This document shows, one piece after another, positions 1-8,687 of a stretch of DNA of 64,000 bases. The stretch comes from Candidatus Acidiferrales bacterium (GTDB lineage Bacteria; Bacteroidota; Ignavibacteria; Kryptoniales; JAKASW01), in assembly GCA_035515795.1 (NCBI GenBank), contig DATJAY010000039.1:206964-270963 (forward strand), given 5' to 3'. Below the pieces are notes generated by a model, which was given only the letters and a program-made list of their open reading frames with translations, had not been told where the DNA came from and searched no databases. Positions within the stretch are counted from its first letter, which is position 1; each line of letters begins with the position of its first letter. The translations under genes and the position numbers were made by a program.

Positions 1-265
1 ACGAGTCGGCACAATTAACATGCGTCAGCAGGCTGACGCTGGCAATACTTCAGAGGAACGCGGAAAAAAATGAAAAGGTAATAGGAAAGTAGTTTCACGT
101 GAGTGCAACATGGATCAAGGCGGGCAATATTCAAAGACGAGAGCCTTTTTCGTGCTTGTATTGCGGAATCAGCCCGTGCCCCGAAACTCTCTTAGAAATG
201 GAACGACGCCGTAAGATTATGTCATCTGTGCAATGGATCTTTTCCCGATCCTGCTTTAACCCGAC

Positions 266-1846
266 TTATGACTTAATGAGATTGAATAAGTAGACATCGT
301 TCTCACGGATCTCTAATTCTTTTGAAAATGTTCCGGTAGAATTTACCCTTATGATTTCTTTGGATACGGCGGAACCATCGTTGAGTTTTTTTATGATTTC
401 GACCTGTTCCTTTGTAAGCTGCTTTGGCCTGTTCATCGCAAGATAAGTAGAATACGGATCGTTCACTTTATAACCGACTTTATATATCTCGAGGAGGTAA
501 TTCCCTTCGGGTATCCCTGAAATGTTAACCTGCACTTTCCCTTTCAGTTTCGCCGGCAGATCGCGGACATAATACGCCTGATTGTTCACTGAATCTCCGG
601 GATGTGTGTTCGTGAAATCCCAGAAGAGTACCTGGATATTGCCGTTCGAGCTTTTACATGCCCACGAGGAACTGTCTCCATTCTGCAATTCCATCTCGCC
701 AAGTTTGTTCAAGAAAGCGAATGAGTAGAAGGCAGGTTTGTTGATGGCCTGATAATTCAGCAATCCGAAGCCGCCATGAAATGGTGTTAACCTCGGTCCC
801 GCTTCTTCAAATATATCCGTGAAAGTCCAGTATGACATCGAATTAGGTGCGTTTCCTACCTGCTTGATTTTATCAAGCACATACGCCGCCTGATGATAAC
901 TGTCATGAATCGGGTCGGCGGGAGTATAGGAGGAGTTCCATTCGGTGTAGTGAAGCTCTAGATTGGGCATCGCAGAATTCGAAATCTGCTTGCGTGAATT
1001 CACAATATCTCCGCTGACGCTCCATGGATTTTTATCCAGTATCGTGCCAGTGTTTCCGGATTCATCTACATACCCTTGCTTCACTCCGTATGAATGCGTG
1101 CTGATAAAATCCAGTGGAATGCCGTTTGTGCTGCAGAAGTTAATCATATCGGGTACCCATGCAGCTCCGGCAGTCGCGGGCCCTCCGACCCGATACTCTT
1201 TATTAATACTCTTTATTGCTTCGGCGGTAAACTTATACAGCTTGAAATATTCTTCTTGACTTCCGGCCCAGAAATAGTTTAGATTCGGTTCGTTCCACAC
1301 TTCGAAGTACCATGTCTTGACTTCATCCGTGCCATAACGTTCCGTGAAGTGAAGGACGAGATTGCGGATGAGATCCGCCCATTTTTGATAATCCTTAGGA
1401 GGAGTAACATTTCCTTTCCACCAGAAGCATGTTTGACTTCCACTGGCGAGATCTGCCGGCATGAAGCTCAATTCTACAAAAGGCTTCATCCCGATGCTCA
1501 GGAGATAATCATAGAGAGCGTCGATGTACTGGAAATTATATCCGGGATTTCCTTTTGAATCTTCCTTATAGACACCCATATCGTCGGTCAACAGTCCGTG
1601 CATGCGGATATATTTGAAGCCGCATTCGTTGTGCACATAAGCCAATTGCTGCTGCCAGTCGGCCCTTAATCCTTCATTAGCTCGGCCGGCACCGACGCAT
1701 TCTTTAAACATCGTATTGAAACGTCCTTTTACTTTATTGAAATCGAGATTGATGACCCGTTCCGGTAAAGGAAAAGGGGTTTGAGCCGGCACGCTGCTGA
1801 CAAGCAGGCCGATGATAGCGAGAAAGAGAAAACGATTTTTCTTCAT
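266..1846 (-). CDS. secreted glycoside hydrolase family 39 (beta-xylosidase-like)
   Basis: Likely exported glycosidase of 526 residues that releases sugar residues from plant-type glycans. I start at the internal Met that opens MKKNRFLFLAIIGLL, because this gives a clean signal peptide ending near VPAQ; the frame stays open 15 codons further upstream. A TIM-barrel follows. The acid/base is probably E186 in EVWNEPN and the nucleophile E302 in HYTEWNSS, the two-glutamate layout of clan GH-A and of GH39 xylosidases. The C-terminal 120 residues look like the beta-sandwich seen in GH39. The next gene (holA) reads the same way but is unrelated. Substrate is not certain: xylosidase is the family default, alpha-L-iduronidase the other known GH39 activity. 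Confidence 0.8.
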   Translation of the reverse strand: MKKNRFLFLAIIGLLVSSVPAQTPFPLPERVINLDFNKVKGRFNTMFKECVGAGRANEGLRADWQQQLAYVHNECGFKYIRMHGLLTDDMGVYKEDSKGNPGYNFQYIDALYDYLLSIGMKPFVELSFMPADLASGSQTCFWWKGNVTPPKDYQKWADLIRNLVLHFTERYGTDEVKTWYFEVWNEPNLNYFWAGSQEEYFKLYKFTAEAIKSINKEYRVGGPATAGAAWVPDMINFCSTNGIPLDFISTHSYGVKQGYVDESGNTGTILDKNPWSVSGDIVNSRKQISNSAMPNLELHYTEWNSSYTPADPIHDSYHQAAYVLDKIKQVGNAPNSMSYWTFTDIFEEAGPRLTPFHGGFGLLNYQAINKPAFYSFAFLNKLGEMELQNGDSSSWACKSSNGNIQVLFWDFTNTHPGDSVNNQAYYVRDLPAKLKGKVQVNISGIPEGNYLLEIYKVGYKVNDPYSTYLAMNRPKQLTKEQVEIIKKLNDGSAVSKEIIRVNSTGTFSKELEIRENDVYLFNLIKS

Positions 1847-1934
1847 TTTTTTATCCGGATTGTTTTTACGACTGTTGAATCTCTGCTCCAAAAACGCACT
1901 TTCTGTTTGAACCTAACCACCACTAATTGAATCT

Positions 1935-2951
1935 TCAAACTTTAGAAGATGCCGCTTTGCCTGTTATTTCTGATATCACTACCACCATGGCATCCACATC
2001 GCTGTAGCCGCCGGTCTTCAGTCTCATGTCGACATCGAGGAGTGATGCCAGGGCATCTTTGATTTCCTTTATCGAAAAGATTTTTGCTGCCGACGTGTAC
2101 TCGTTAATAAATGGATTCCATTTCCCGAAAACGTCCGTCGAGATATCCTTCGAATTTATTCCCTTGGCGGCGAGATGCTTCATTTGAAGAAGATTCAAGA
2201 AATAGCGCGAGAGCATGAAGTTTATATAAACGGGCTTCTCTCCGTTCTCAAGCATCTTCGAAGCGATTTCCTGAGCTCGTTTTGAATTACGCTGTCCGAT
2301 CGCACGCTGAAGCTCGAAGAAGTTGAATGTTCTCGACTTTCCAACTGCGGCAGTGATATCATCTATGTCAACATTCTTTTTGTCGCCGACATAAAGGTTG
2401 AGCTTCTCCAATTCTGCCGACAAATCACCGACTGAATCTCCGGTGAAATCTATCAGCAGTTCGACGGCTCCGGCGCTCAGCTCCTTGCCAAGAGATGCAG
2501 CTGTCTCCGATACGAATTCAGAAAGATCGGCGCCCTTAAGTCTGTTGAATGTAAGTGTCTCGGCGACGGCAGAAAGTTTTTTGTACGGTTCCTCCGATAG
2601 TTTTATTTCGCCCGCGATGATACAGAGAATATTCGTATCGGGCAAATCCAGGATGTGGTCGGCCACGTCAAGACGATATTTCTTATCCATCTTATCAAAT
2701 CTTCTGATGAGCGTAAGCCTGCGCGCTCCCACAAAAGGGAAGCTGAGCATCGATGAAAGAATCGCTTCGGATGTCGTCTCTGTTCCATCGAAGATATCCA
2801 GATTGAAAGACCGCTCGCCCGGTTCGACGGCATTCTCGATCAGGAGGTCGGAAGCCTTGGAGACGAAATAATCTTCATCGCCATGGATGAAGTAGATCTT
2901 CTCGAATTTTTTCCTTGTTACCGCAGCAGCAAATTTCTTGAAGTCACTCAT
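1935..2951 (-). CDS. holA: DNA polymerase III subunit delta
   Basis: Clamp-loader delta subunit, which opens the sliding clamp during replication. The 338 residues match the family length. The start region (FEKIYFIHGDEDYFVSKA) is the typical HolA opening, where the protein folds as a degenerate AAA domain without a working Walker A. Later stretches such as SRTFNFFELQRAIGQRN and the ENGEKPVYINFMLSRYF helix fit the DNA_pol3_delta family and its C-terminal collar domain. I use the ATG (MSDFKKF); an in-frame TTG four codons upstream is possible. No strong ribosome site is visible at either start. Confidence 0.9.
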   Translation of the reverse strand: MSDFKKFAAAVTRKKFEKIYFIHGDEDYFVSKASDLLIENAVEPGERSFNLDIFDGTETTSEAILSSMLSFPFVGARRLTLIRRFDKMDKKYRLDVADHILDLPDTNILCIIAGEIKLSEEPYKKLSAVAETLTFNRLKGADLSEFVSETAASLGKELSAGAVELLIDFTGDSVGDLSAELEKLNLYVGDKKNVDIDDITAAVGKSRTFNFFELQRAIGQRNSKRAQEIASKMLENGEKPVYINFMLSRYFLNLLQMKHLAAKGINSKDISTDVFGKWNPFINEYTSAAKIFSIKEIKDALASLLDVDMRLKTGGYSDVDAMVVVISEITGKAASSKV

Positions 2952-3100
2952 AGACAGGCCCAAAGTTCCAAATACTTAGGTCGAAACAAATTTCAGATTC
3001 CAGGTTCCGGTATTCGAGCTCGAATTCATTGCCTTCCCTTTTGAAGTCTTGTCTTGGAAATTTGGAGCTTCTTTGGACCGTGTAACTTGCTGTTTGAAGC

Positions 3101-3652
3101 TTATTTTTCAAGATAGGCTTTCAGAATATAAACCGGCTTTAATGGCACATCTTGCCCGTCGCGCGGTTGAACAGAGATGCCGTCGACGACGTTCATTCCT
3201 TTCACGACTTCTCCGAACACGGTATATTGCCCGTCCAAATGCGGGATATTTTGTATGCAGATGTAAAACTGGCTTCCGCTGGATCTGCGCTGCGGGTTCA
3301 CTTGATCTCCTTCGCGTGCCATTCCAACTGAGCTTCTTAAATGTGGTTTCCCAATCTCTGCAGGAAGAGTGTATCCGGGTCCGCCCTCGCCGTATTTAAG
3401 CTTGTTCTGCGTCCTCGTGTTTGGATCACCACCCTGGATCACAAAACCCGGAACGATGCGATGGAATTGAAGGCTGTCGTAGAATCCCTGGACGACAAGC
3501 TTGCGAAAGTTTTCGCTGTGAACCGGCGCGTCGTCATCGTAAAGCTTTATTTCGATTATACCGTAGTTCGTTTCTAGTATCACATTTTGTCCTTTCGTGC
3601 TGCAACCGACAATGAGAAGTGAAATAAGAAATGGTAGGAAAACCGATTTCAT
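3101..3652 (-). CDS. cyclophilin-type peptidyl-prolyl cis-trans isomerase, lipoprotein
   Basis: Isomerises prolyl peptide bonds, most likely as a lipid-anchored periplasmic folding helper. The first 17 residues are a lipoprotein signal with the lipobox LIVGC at the cleavage cysteine. The rest is a single cyclophilin domain: FHRIVPGFVIQGGDP holds the catalytic Arg, and SSGSQFYI and LDGQYTVFGEVVKGM are the conserved core of small bacterial cyclophilins. Total length (183) is normal for a secreted PpiB-like enzyme. It stands alone between holA and uppP, all on the minus strand. Confidence 0.92.
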   Translation of the reverse strand: MKSVFLPFLISLLIVGCSTKGQNVILETNYGIIEIKLYDDDAPVHSENFRKLVVQGFYDSLQFHRIVPGFVIQGGDPNTRTQNKLKYGEGGPGYTLPAEIGKPHLRSSVGMAREGDQVNPQRRSSGSQFYICIQNIPHLDGQYTVFGEVVKGMNVVDGISVQPRDGQDVPLKPVYILKAYLEK

Positions 3653-3739
3653 GTCTGCCTCACAGCGTCTTATGTATTATTAAAAAAGTCCGAGCAAAAA
3701 ACTTTTTCTTTGTGGAGCTCTCGTGCGTGAGCGCTTCCA

Positions 3740-4531
3740 TCATGGCTGTCCTCTAAAGAACATAAGCAATAGTAGCCCGAGAGCGATTCGATAGACTGCG
3801 AAAATCGTGAAGCGATGGGATTTAATGTAACGTAACAGCCACCTCACGACGAGGAAGGCTGTGATTGTTGAGACGACAAATGCGATTCCGAGATCGCTCC
3901 AATTCTCTCCGCCGCCGTGTCTATAAGCATCCCACAAAAACTTGCCGCTTGCAGCGTACATAGTAGGGATGCCGACAAGAAATGTGAACTCCGTCGCCGC
4001 GGCCCGATTGCTTGTGCCGAGAAGCATCGCTGCAAAGATTGTTACTCCGGAGCGCGAAGCACCGGGGAAAATTGCAGCAACTATCTGTCCCACACCCACG
4101 GCGACCGCGACGTTCCATGTTATCGCGACCGTATCTGCCTTCCCGGCGGCGATCCACTCTGCGAAGATGATCCATATTCCCCCGATCAGGAGGGCCCACG
4201 CAACCGGCGTGATTGCGGTTGGCAATTCGAAACCCATCTTGGAGACGATAAGACCGAGTATACCTGTAATCACAAATGCGCCGAGAAGCTTGAAGGCATA
4301 ATCGCGGTTCTCCGGCCGGGAGAATCCCGTTGCGAGCGACCATAACCGCTTCCAGTATACCATCGTTATTGCGAGAATAGCTCCCGCTTGAATGACGACG
4401 TTGAATAAATCCGAGCGATGTCCTAAACCCAGTTTCTCTGCGATAAGCAGATGACCGGTGCTGGAGATCGGCAAGAATTCCGTAATGCCTTCGATTATTC
4501 CCAATATTATGCTCGTGATGCTGTGATTCAC
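3740..4531 (-). CDS. uppP: undecaprenyl-diphosphatase (BacA/UppP)
   Basis: Integral membrane phosphatase that recycles undecaprenyl pyrophosphate, the lipid carrier for peptidoglycan and other wall polymers; overproduction gives bacitracin resistance in known members. The 263 residues carry both family signatures: EGITEFLPISSTGHL (residues 14-28) with its catalytic Glu and Ser, and PGASRSGVTIFAAMLLG in the second half. Several hydrophobic helices fill the rest. The start is GTG, chosen because a GAGGAG ribosome site lies a few bases upstream and the protein then begins at the usual place. Confidence 0.95.
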   Translation of the reverse strand: MNHSITSIILGIIEGITEFLPISSTGHLLIAEKLGLGHRSDLFNVVIQAGAILAITMVYWKRLWSLATGFSRPENRDYAFKLLGAFVITGILGLIVSKMGFELPTAITPVAWALLIGGIWIIFAEWIAAGKADTVAITWNVAVAVGVGQIVAAIFPGASRSGVTIFAAMLLGTSNRAAATEFTFLVGIPTMYAASGKFLWDAYRHGGGENWSDLGIAFVVSTITAFLVVRWLLRYIKSHRFTIFAVYRIALGLLLLMFFRGQP

Positions 4532-4557
4532 AATATCTCCTCACAATTCGTATTCAG

Positions 4558-5202
4558 TCAAAAGTAATATACTAAACCGAGCGCGATTCCAACACCGGAA
4601 AAATCTGAGTTAACCTCGGCTGAAGTGACAGCTATTCTTAGCGGGGTTCCGTCTTTCGTCTTAAGAATCCCGGTAAATTCGGCGCGCGCATCAGCATCAA
4701 CTCTCGCGTAGAGATTTTCTCCTAACTTTGAGTCCAGCGCCGCATCAAACTTAAGACCGAGTCCGCTCGAAGAATAGTTTGTTGTGCTTCCATAAGCAAG
4801 AACATCCTGGCCCAAAGATGAAAAATGGTAGCCTATCCCGCCGCCGAACCTGAGATAGTAGTTATCTCCGGTCACGACTCTTCTTACTGTAATTGTCGGA
4901 AGGGAGTAGGAATAACCGATCTGCAGGCCATTGCCGTTGGATTGGTTGGTGAGATAAGCATACTCAATTCCCAATGCCCAATCAGTCGCAACGAAATATT
5001 CGACCGCGGCCTCCAATTGAACGGAAGTGGTATATGTGCCTGGGGTTTGATTTCCCGTCGTAGCCGAAAAATACTGAGACAGGGACGGGGCGTCATAATA
5101 CTCGATGCCTACGCTCGCCGCACCTGAGAAATCCTGGGCCTCCGTGGGTGGCGAAGAGGCAGCAACAAATATTAGAATTAATCCTATGATGTGTTTACTC
5201 AT
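4558..5202 (-). CDS. outer-membrane beta-barrel protein
   Basis: Predicted exported protein of 214 residues. It has a signal peptide (MSKHIIGLILIFVAAS, cleavage near TEAQ) followed by alternating short strands such as AAVEYFVATDWALGIEYAY and YYLRFGGGIGYHFSS, ending in GIALGLVYYF with a terminal Phe, the usual pattern of a small outer-membrane barrel. I start at the Met preceding the signal peptide; the frame is open 13 codons upstream. I cannot name a specific function. It lies 26 bases downstream of the uppP start on the same strand, so the two could share a transcript. Confidence 0.65.
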   Translation of the reverse strand: MSKHIIGLILIFVAASSPPTEAQDFSGAASVGIEYYDAPSLSQYFSATTGNQTPGTYTTSVQLEAAVEYFVATDWALGIEYAYLTNQSNGNGLQIGYSYSLPTITVRRVVTGDNYYLRFGGGIGYHFSSLGQDVLAYGSTTNYSSSGLGLKFDAALDSKLGENLYARVDADARAEFTGILKTKDGTPLRIAVTSAEVNSDFSGVGIALGLVYYF

Positions 5203-5394
5203 GAATTTTTCTTTCGTGTTTGCGACGCTTCGATGTATCAAAAAGTAAAAACTGCGTCTCCGGAATTCGAATTAATTATCTGCAGAATGGATATGGCTCA
5301 CTTCTCTGCCTAAACTAAGACCTCAGTAGTGACTATCCAAAATGTGAGAGTGGAAAACGCCCCGTCGCTCTCTATGATGTCCGCGCATTTTATT

Positions 5395-6042
5395 TCACTC
5401 ATTTTTGTTAATGAAGATTACGTACACTTCTTTGGGGCCGTGAACGCCTGTGACGAGTTCCTTCTCAATGTCTGCAGTTCGACTCGGTCCGCTGATTAAA
5501 AACAAATTGCTCCCTTTGAAATCTTTGTATTCATCCTTGAACAAATCGTCGAGAGACGGAATCAACGAACGTGATTCGGCAATGACGAACAATTTCGTTG
5601 CAAGGGCAGCGGGAAGTCTCATGTTATTTGAGGTGACGACCGTTCCCGTTTCCGCGATACATGCAATGCATGACGATAATGCCGAATCAAACACGGCAGC
5701 GTCCCGTTTATCGTAGCCGAAATTGAAATTTGATGACATACTGACCGGTACACTCACTTCATCGATAAGGTGTTCGTGACCCGATAGAGCCTCGTCATAC
5801 ACAAAGAGACGTTCTCCGGCGTGGCCTGAAATAAATTTCGAAGCGTCCTTTTCATCGTCGAAAACTACCGCTTCGCCGCCGAGGCTCTTCAACTCTGAGT
5901 TAAATTTTTCAAAAAGAGATGCGAAGCCACCATTCAATATTCTCTTTAAAGGGGACCGATCATTTCTTATTGCAACAAACTTTTTTGACTCCCTGAGTCC
6001 GTGTCTTATCGCGGCAAAAATCTTTTCCCGACTATCTTTCAT
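5395..6042 (-). CDS. lutC: lactate utilization protein C (LUD domain)
   Basis: Third subunit of the LutABC system, which oxidises L-lactate to pyruvate in the cytoplasm. The 215-residue protein is one LUD domain; signatures visible are the middle part IACIAETGTVVTSNN and the C-terminal LISGPSRTADIEKELVTG-type segment with GVHGPKEVYV, close to known LutC. It begins 3 bases after lutB stops, so translation is probably coupled. Next to the fucose/rhamnose genes it makes sense as the last step, because lactaldehyde from those sugars ends as L-lactate. Confidence 0.9.
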   Translation of the reverse strand: MKDSREKIFAAIRHGLRESKKFVAIRNDRSPLKRILNGGFASLFEKFNSELKSLGGEAVVFDDEKDASKFISGHAGERLFVYDEALSGHEHLIDEVSVPVSMSSNFNFGYDKRDAAVFDSALSSCIACIAETGTVVTSNNMRLPAALATKLFVIAESRSLIPSLDDLFKDEYKDFKGSNLFLISGPSRTADIEKELVTGVHGPKEVYVIFINKNE

Positions 6043-6045
6043 GGC

Positions 6046-7419
6046 CTACTTATTATTTCTATAGATTTCTCTGAAAGATGAAGGTGGACGCTCCGGAATC
6101 TCCCGATATGCAGTCCACTTTTTCATGAAGGGTTTAAGGAAGTTCGCCATAGAAAAAAGGCGGACGACTTTTCCCATGAATTCATAGCGCCTCGGTCTGA
6201 GCATCACCTTCCTGAAATTCCTGAAAATCAGTCTCTCCATCCACGGCTTCTTTGCCAGTATCATTTCGTGCCGGAGCGAAAGAAGATGGTGGTGTATCTC
6301 AATGCCGACCGGGCAGACTTCCGCGCAATTGCCGCAGAGCGTAGATGCAAATGGAAGGTCGCGAGCAGTTTCCAAACCATAGAACAACGGCGTGACGAGA
6401 GAGCCGATCGGGCCGGGATAAACTGAGCCATAAGCATGGCCGCCGATATTGCGATATATCGGACAGACATTTAAACAAGCACCGCACCTGATACAATGGA
6501 GGACATCCTGATATTCCGTGCCCAGCAAACCGCTTCTTCCATTATCTAATAGAACGATGTGAACCTCTTCAGGTCCGTCTTTTTCTGTTTTTGTCCTTGG
6601 TCCCCGGATGATCGATATGTAGCTTGTGAGCTTTTGTCCCGTGCTGCTACGGCCGAGAACTCTCATGAAGATTCTCAAATCGGAAAATTTCGGGATGACC
6701 TTCTCAATGCCGGTTACGACGACATGCGCCTTCACCGAAGATGTTGAAAGGCGTGCGTTGCCTTCGTTTTCAACAACGACAACGTCGCCTGTCTCCGCGA
6801 TTAGAAAGTTTGCACCTGAAATCCCCACTTCCGCGCCGAGGAATTTTTCACGAAGAACTTTTCGTGCCTCGGCCGTCAGAAATTTTGGATCACTGTTTAG
6901 TTCCGAGCCGATCTTCTCATGGAACAGCTCAGCAATTTCTCTTCGCGACTTATGGATTGCAGGTGTCGTTATGTGAGACGGCTTCTCGTGGGCGAGTTGC
7001 ACGATATATTCGCCGAGGTCGGTCTCCACGGCATCGATGCCATGCTCTCCGAGAAATGGAACCAGCTCGATTTCCTCCGTCACCATCGATTTTGACTTGA
7101 CGATCGTCTTTGCATCGAATTTTCTTGCAACCTCAAGTACATAATCCTTTGCCTCGTCCGGGGATTGAGCATAAAACAACTTGCATCCGTTCCTCTGTGC
7201 CATGTCATCGAACCGGGACAAGTACTCGTTCAGGTGAGAGATGGATTCTTGTTTAATCTTTTTCGCTTGATCTTGCAGGAACGGAAAGTCGACCTCCGCG
7301 AACGACTCCTCACGTTTATCGACCGCTTGAATAGTTGCCTTCTTTAAATTACCTCGAAGCTGATCATTCTCAAATTCTCTTTTGTACAATTCTTTGAAAT
7401 GTTTAGACCCGAGCGCCAT
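6046..7419 (-). CDS. lutB: lactate utilization iron-sulfur protein B
   Basis: LutB-type iron-sulfur protein of 457 residues. The N-terminal two thirds is a LUD domain (GISGANFLIAETGDVVVVEN). The rest is a ferredoxin-like region with two cysteine clusters, CIRCGACLNVCPIY and CGNCAEVCPVGI, which should bind two 4Fe-4S clusters for electron transfer. A C-terminal helical tail follows, as in Bacillus LutB. I use the ATG that gives MALGSKHF; a TTG two codons upstream is in frame. It lies between lutA (35-base gap) and lutC (3-base gap). Confidence 0.92.
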   Translation of the reverse strand: MALGSKHFKELYKREFENDQLRGNLKKATIQAVDKREESFAEVDFPFLQDQAKKIKQESISHLNEYLSRFDDMAQRNGCKLFYAQSPDEAKDYVLEVARKFDAKTIVKSKSMVTEEIELVPFLGEHGIDAVETDLGEYIVQLAHEKPSHITTPAIHKSRREIAELFHEKIGSELNSDPKFLTAEARKVLREKFLGAEVGISGANFLIAETGDVVVVENEGNARLSTSSVKAHVVVTGIEKVIPKFSDLRIFMRVLGRSSTGQKLTSYISIIRGPRTKTEKDGPEEVHIVLLDNGRSGLLGTEYQDVLHCIRCGACLNVCPIYRNIGGHAYGSVYPGPIGSLVTPLFYGLETARDLPFASTLCGNCAEVCPVGIEIHHHLLSLRHEMILAKKPWMERLIFRNFRKVMLRPRRYEFMGKVVRLFSMANFLKPFMKKWTAYREIPERPPSSFREIYRNNK

Positions 7420-7460
7420 CGGCAATTATTCCGCCCTCTTCTTCTCTTGTGCTGTGCGGC

Positions 7461-8237
7461 TCATTTTATACTTTCTGACATTATCTCGGATATGTGCGCG
7501 AAACGCTGGCTCATCCCAATGCGTTTGGCACGACCTTGTAAGTGCATCAGACAGCTCATGTCGCCCGATACGAGGATATCGGCGCGCGTCGAATCGAGGT
7601 GTTTCAGCTTCTCATCAGCCATAGCGGTCGATATCTCGGGAAACTTCACTGCGAACGTCCCGCCGAATCCGCAGCAGACGTCGCTGTAAGGGAGCTCGAC
7701 TAATTTCAGTCCATCTATTCTCTTCAGAATATTTCGCGCTTCCTCTCTTAGCCCAAGCTCTCGCAGGCTGTGACATGAATCGTGGTACGATACTACTGCG
7801 TTCATACGGCCCCTGAAGTTGTCCACTTTGATGACTCTGTTTATGAACTCGGTGAACTCGAATGTTCTAGATGTAAACTTTCCTATTGTGTCCGCAAACT
7901 GAGAGTCGTCAGAAAGCAAAGCCGGATAGAAGTTGCGCATCATTGCAACGCAGGATCCTGATGGACCGACGATGTAGTCACGCTGGACGTCAAATTCAAT
8001 GTTCTTACCTTCAATAGAGGATTTGAATCGCAGGAATGCGTTCACTTCGTGCATCGCCATCAGCCGGGCTTCCTCGAAGTAACCGGAATTGTATGCAGGT
8101 TGACCGCAGCATGTCTGATCCTCGGGAAAAATTACCTCGCAACCAAGATGTTTCAGAATCCTGAGAGTGCTCTCGGCGACGTTTGGGAAGAACTGGTCGA
8201 TGTAACATGGAACAAATAGAAAAACACGGATTTGCAT
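7461..8237 (-). CDS. lutA: lactate utilization protein A (CCG-domain Fe-S oxidoreductase)
   Basis: First gene of the lut operon, 258 residues. It has two cysteine-rich CCG domains: FPEDQTCCGQPAYNSG in the first half and YSDVCCGFGGTFAVK in the second, with VPCYID and YHDSCHSLRELG as the paired cysteine motifs. This is the layout of LutA and of the GlpC/HdrB-type subunits, which bind unusual Fe-S clusters. The start at MQIRVFLFVPC is set by homology; the frame runs 22 codons further up into the divergent intergenic region without any family similarity. Direction is opposite to the symporter at 8688. Confidence 0.93.
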   Translation of the reverse strand: MQIRVFLFVPCYIDQFFPNVAESTLRILKHLGCEVIFPEDQTCCGQPAYNSGYFEEARLMAMHEVNAFLRFKSSIEGKNIEFDVQRDYIVGPSGSCVAMMRNFYPALLSDDSQFADTIGKFTSRTFEFTEFINRVIKVDNFRGRMNAVVSYHDSCHSLRELGLREEARNILKRIDGLKLVELPYSDVCCGFGGTFAVKFPEISTAMADEKLKHLDSTRADILVSGDMSCLMHLQGRAKRIGMSQRFAHISEIMSESIK

Positions 8238-8687
8238 CGGCAAAAATATATGCTTCGGACGAGGAAAATACAATTTACTTTTGACGGGATCACAATGTGT
8301 CACTCCGAAGGGAGTCTTTTGTACAAATTTGGAGATTGCTTCATATGGAATTAAGAATTGCCTGCAGAGTTGGACCGGTTGTGAAGTCGGTAGGCAACGA
8401 GTTAAATTGGAAAGAGCAAATTCCCGTCAGACGAAGGTCGCTACTGCCGGAGGACGCAGAACCTGCGAAGTTAACGTTAACACTTGATAATTCAGGAAGG
8501 GTAATTTAATTTCTTACTCGAGTGTTTAGCGCATGGACAGTTATTAATCTTGCATACGATCTGCTTTTGTTCGATGAGATCGAAAGAAAAGAGAGGTTTG
8601 TTTTTTTATTTCTGCGAATCGTCTGAATTATGAGTGACTTCCGCGCGAACCCAAAATGAAATGTTCAATTGCCGGAAAGGATGATGA
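8238..8687. promoter_or_regulatory. divergent intergenic region between lutA and the sugar symporter
   Basis: A 450-base stretch that must hold the promoters for the lut operon (left) and the fucose/rhamnose operon (right). I see no convincing gene in it. An open frame of 54 codons from 8345 (beginning MELRIACRVG) has no recognisable product. The only striking signal is the perfect palindrome at 8470-8481. The ribosome site of the symporter (GGAAAGGATG) lies just before 8688. Confidence 0.5.
8470..8481. promoter_or_regulatory. candidate operator: perfect 12-base palindrome
   Basis: GTTAACGTTAAC reads the same on both strands and has a central CG. That central CG and the length are typical of LacI-family operators, which often control sugar catabolic genes. 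It sits in the divergent promoter region, roughly midway between lutA and the symporter, where one site could control both directions. No regulator gene is present nearby, so the link is inference. Confidence 0.35.

Noticed and set aside
3917-4544. Long frames opposite or out of frame with uppP
   Set aside because: The uppP frame has clear family motifs; the others are low-complexity, Arg/Cys-rich shadows.
8345-8509. Short open frame upstream of the symporter
   Set aside because: Fifty-four codons with no recognisable product, in the divergent regulatory region; kept only as intergenic.
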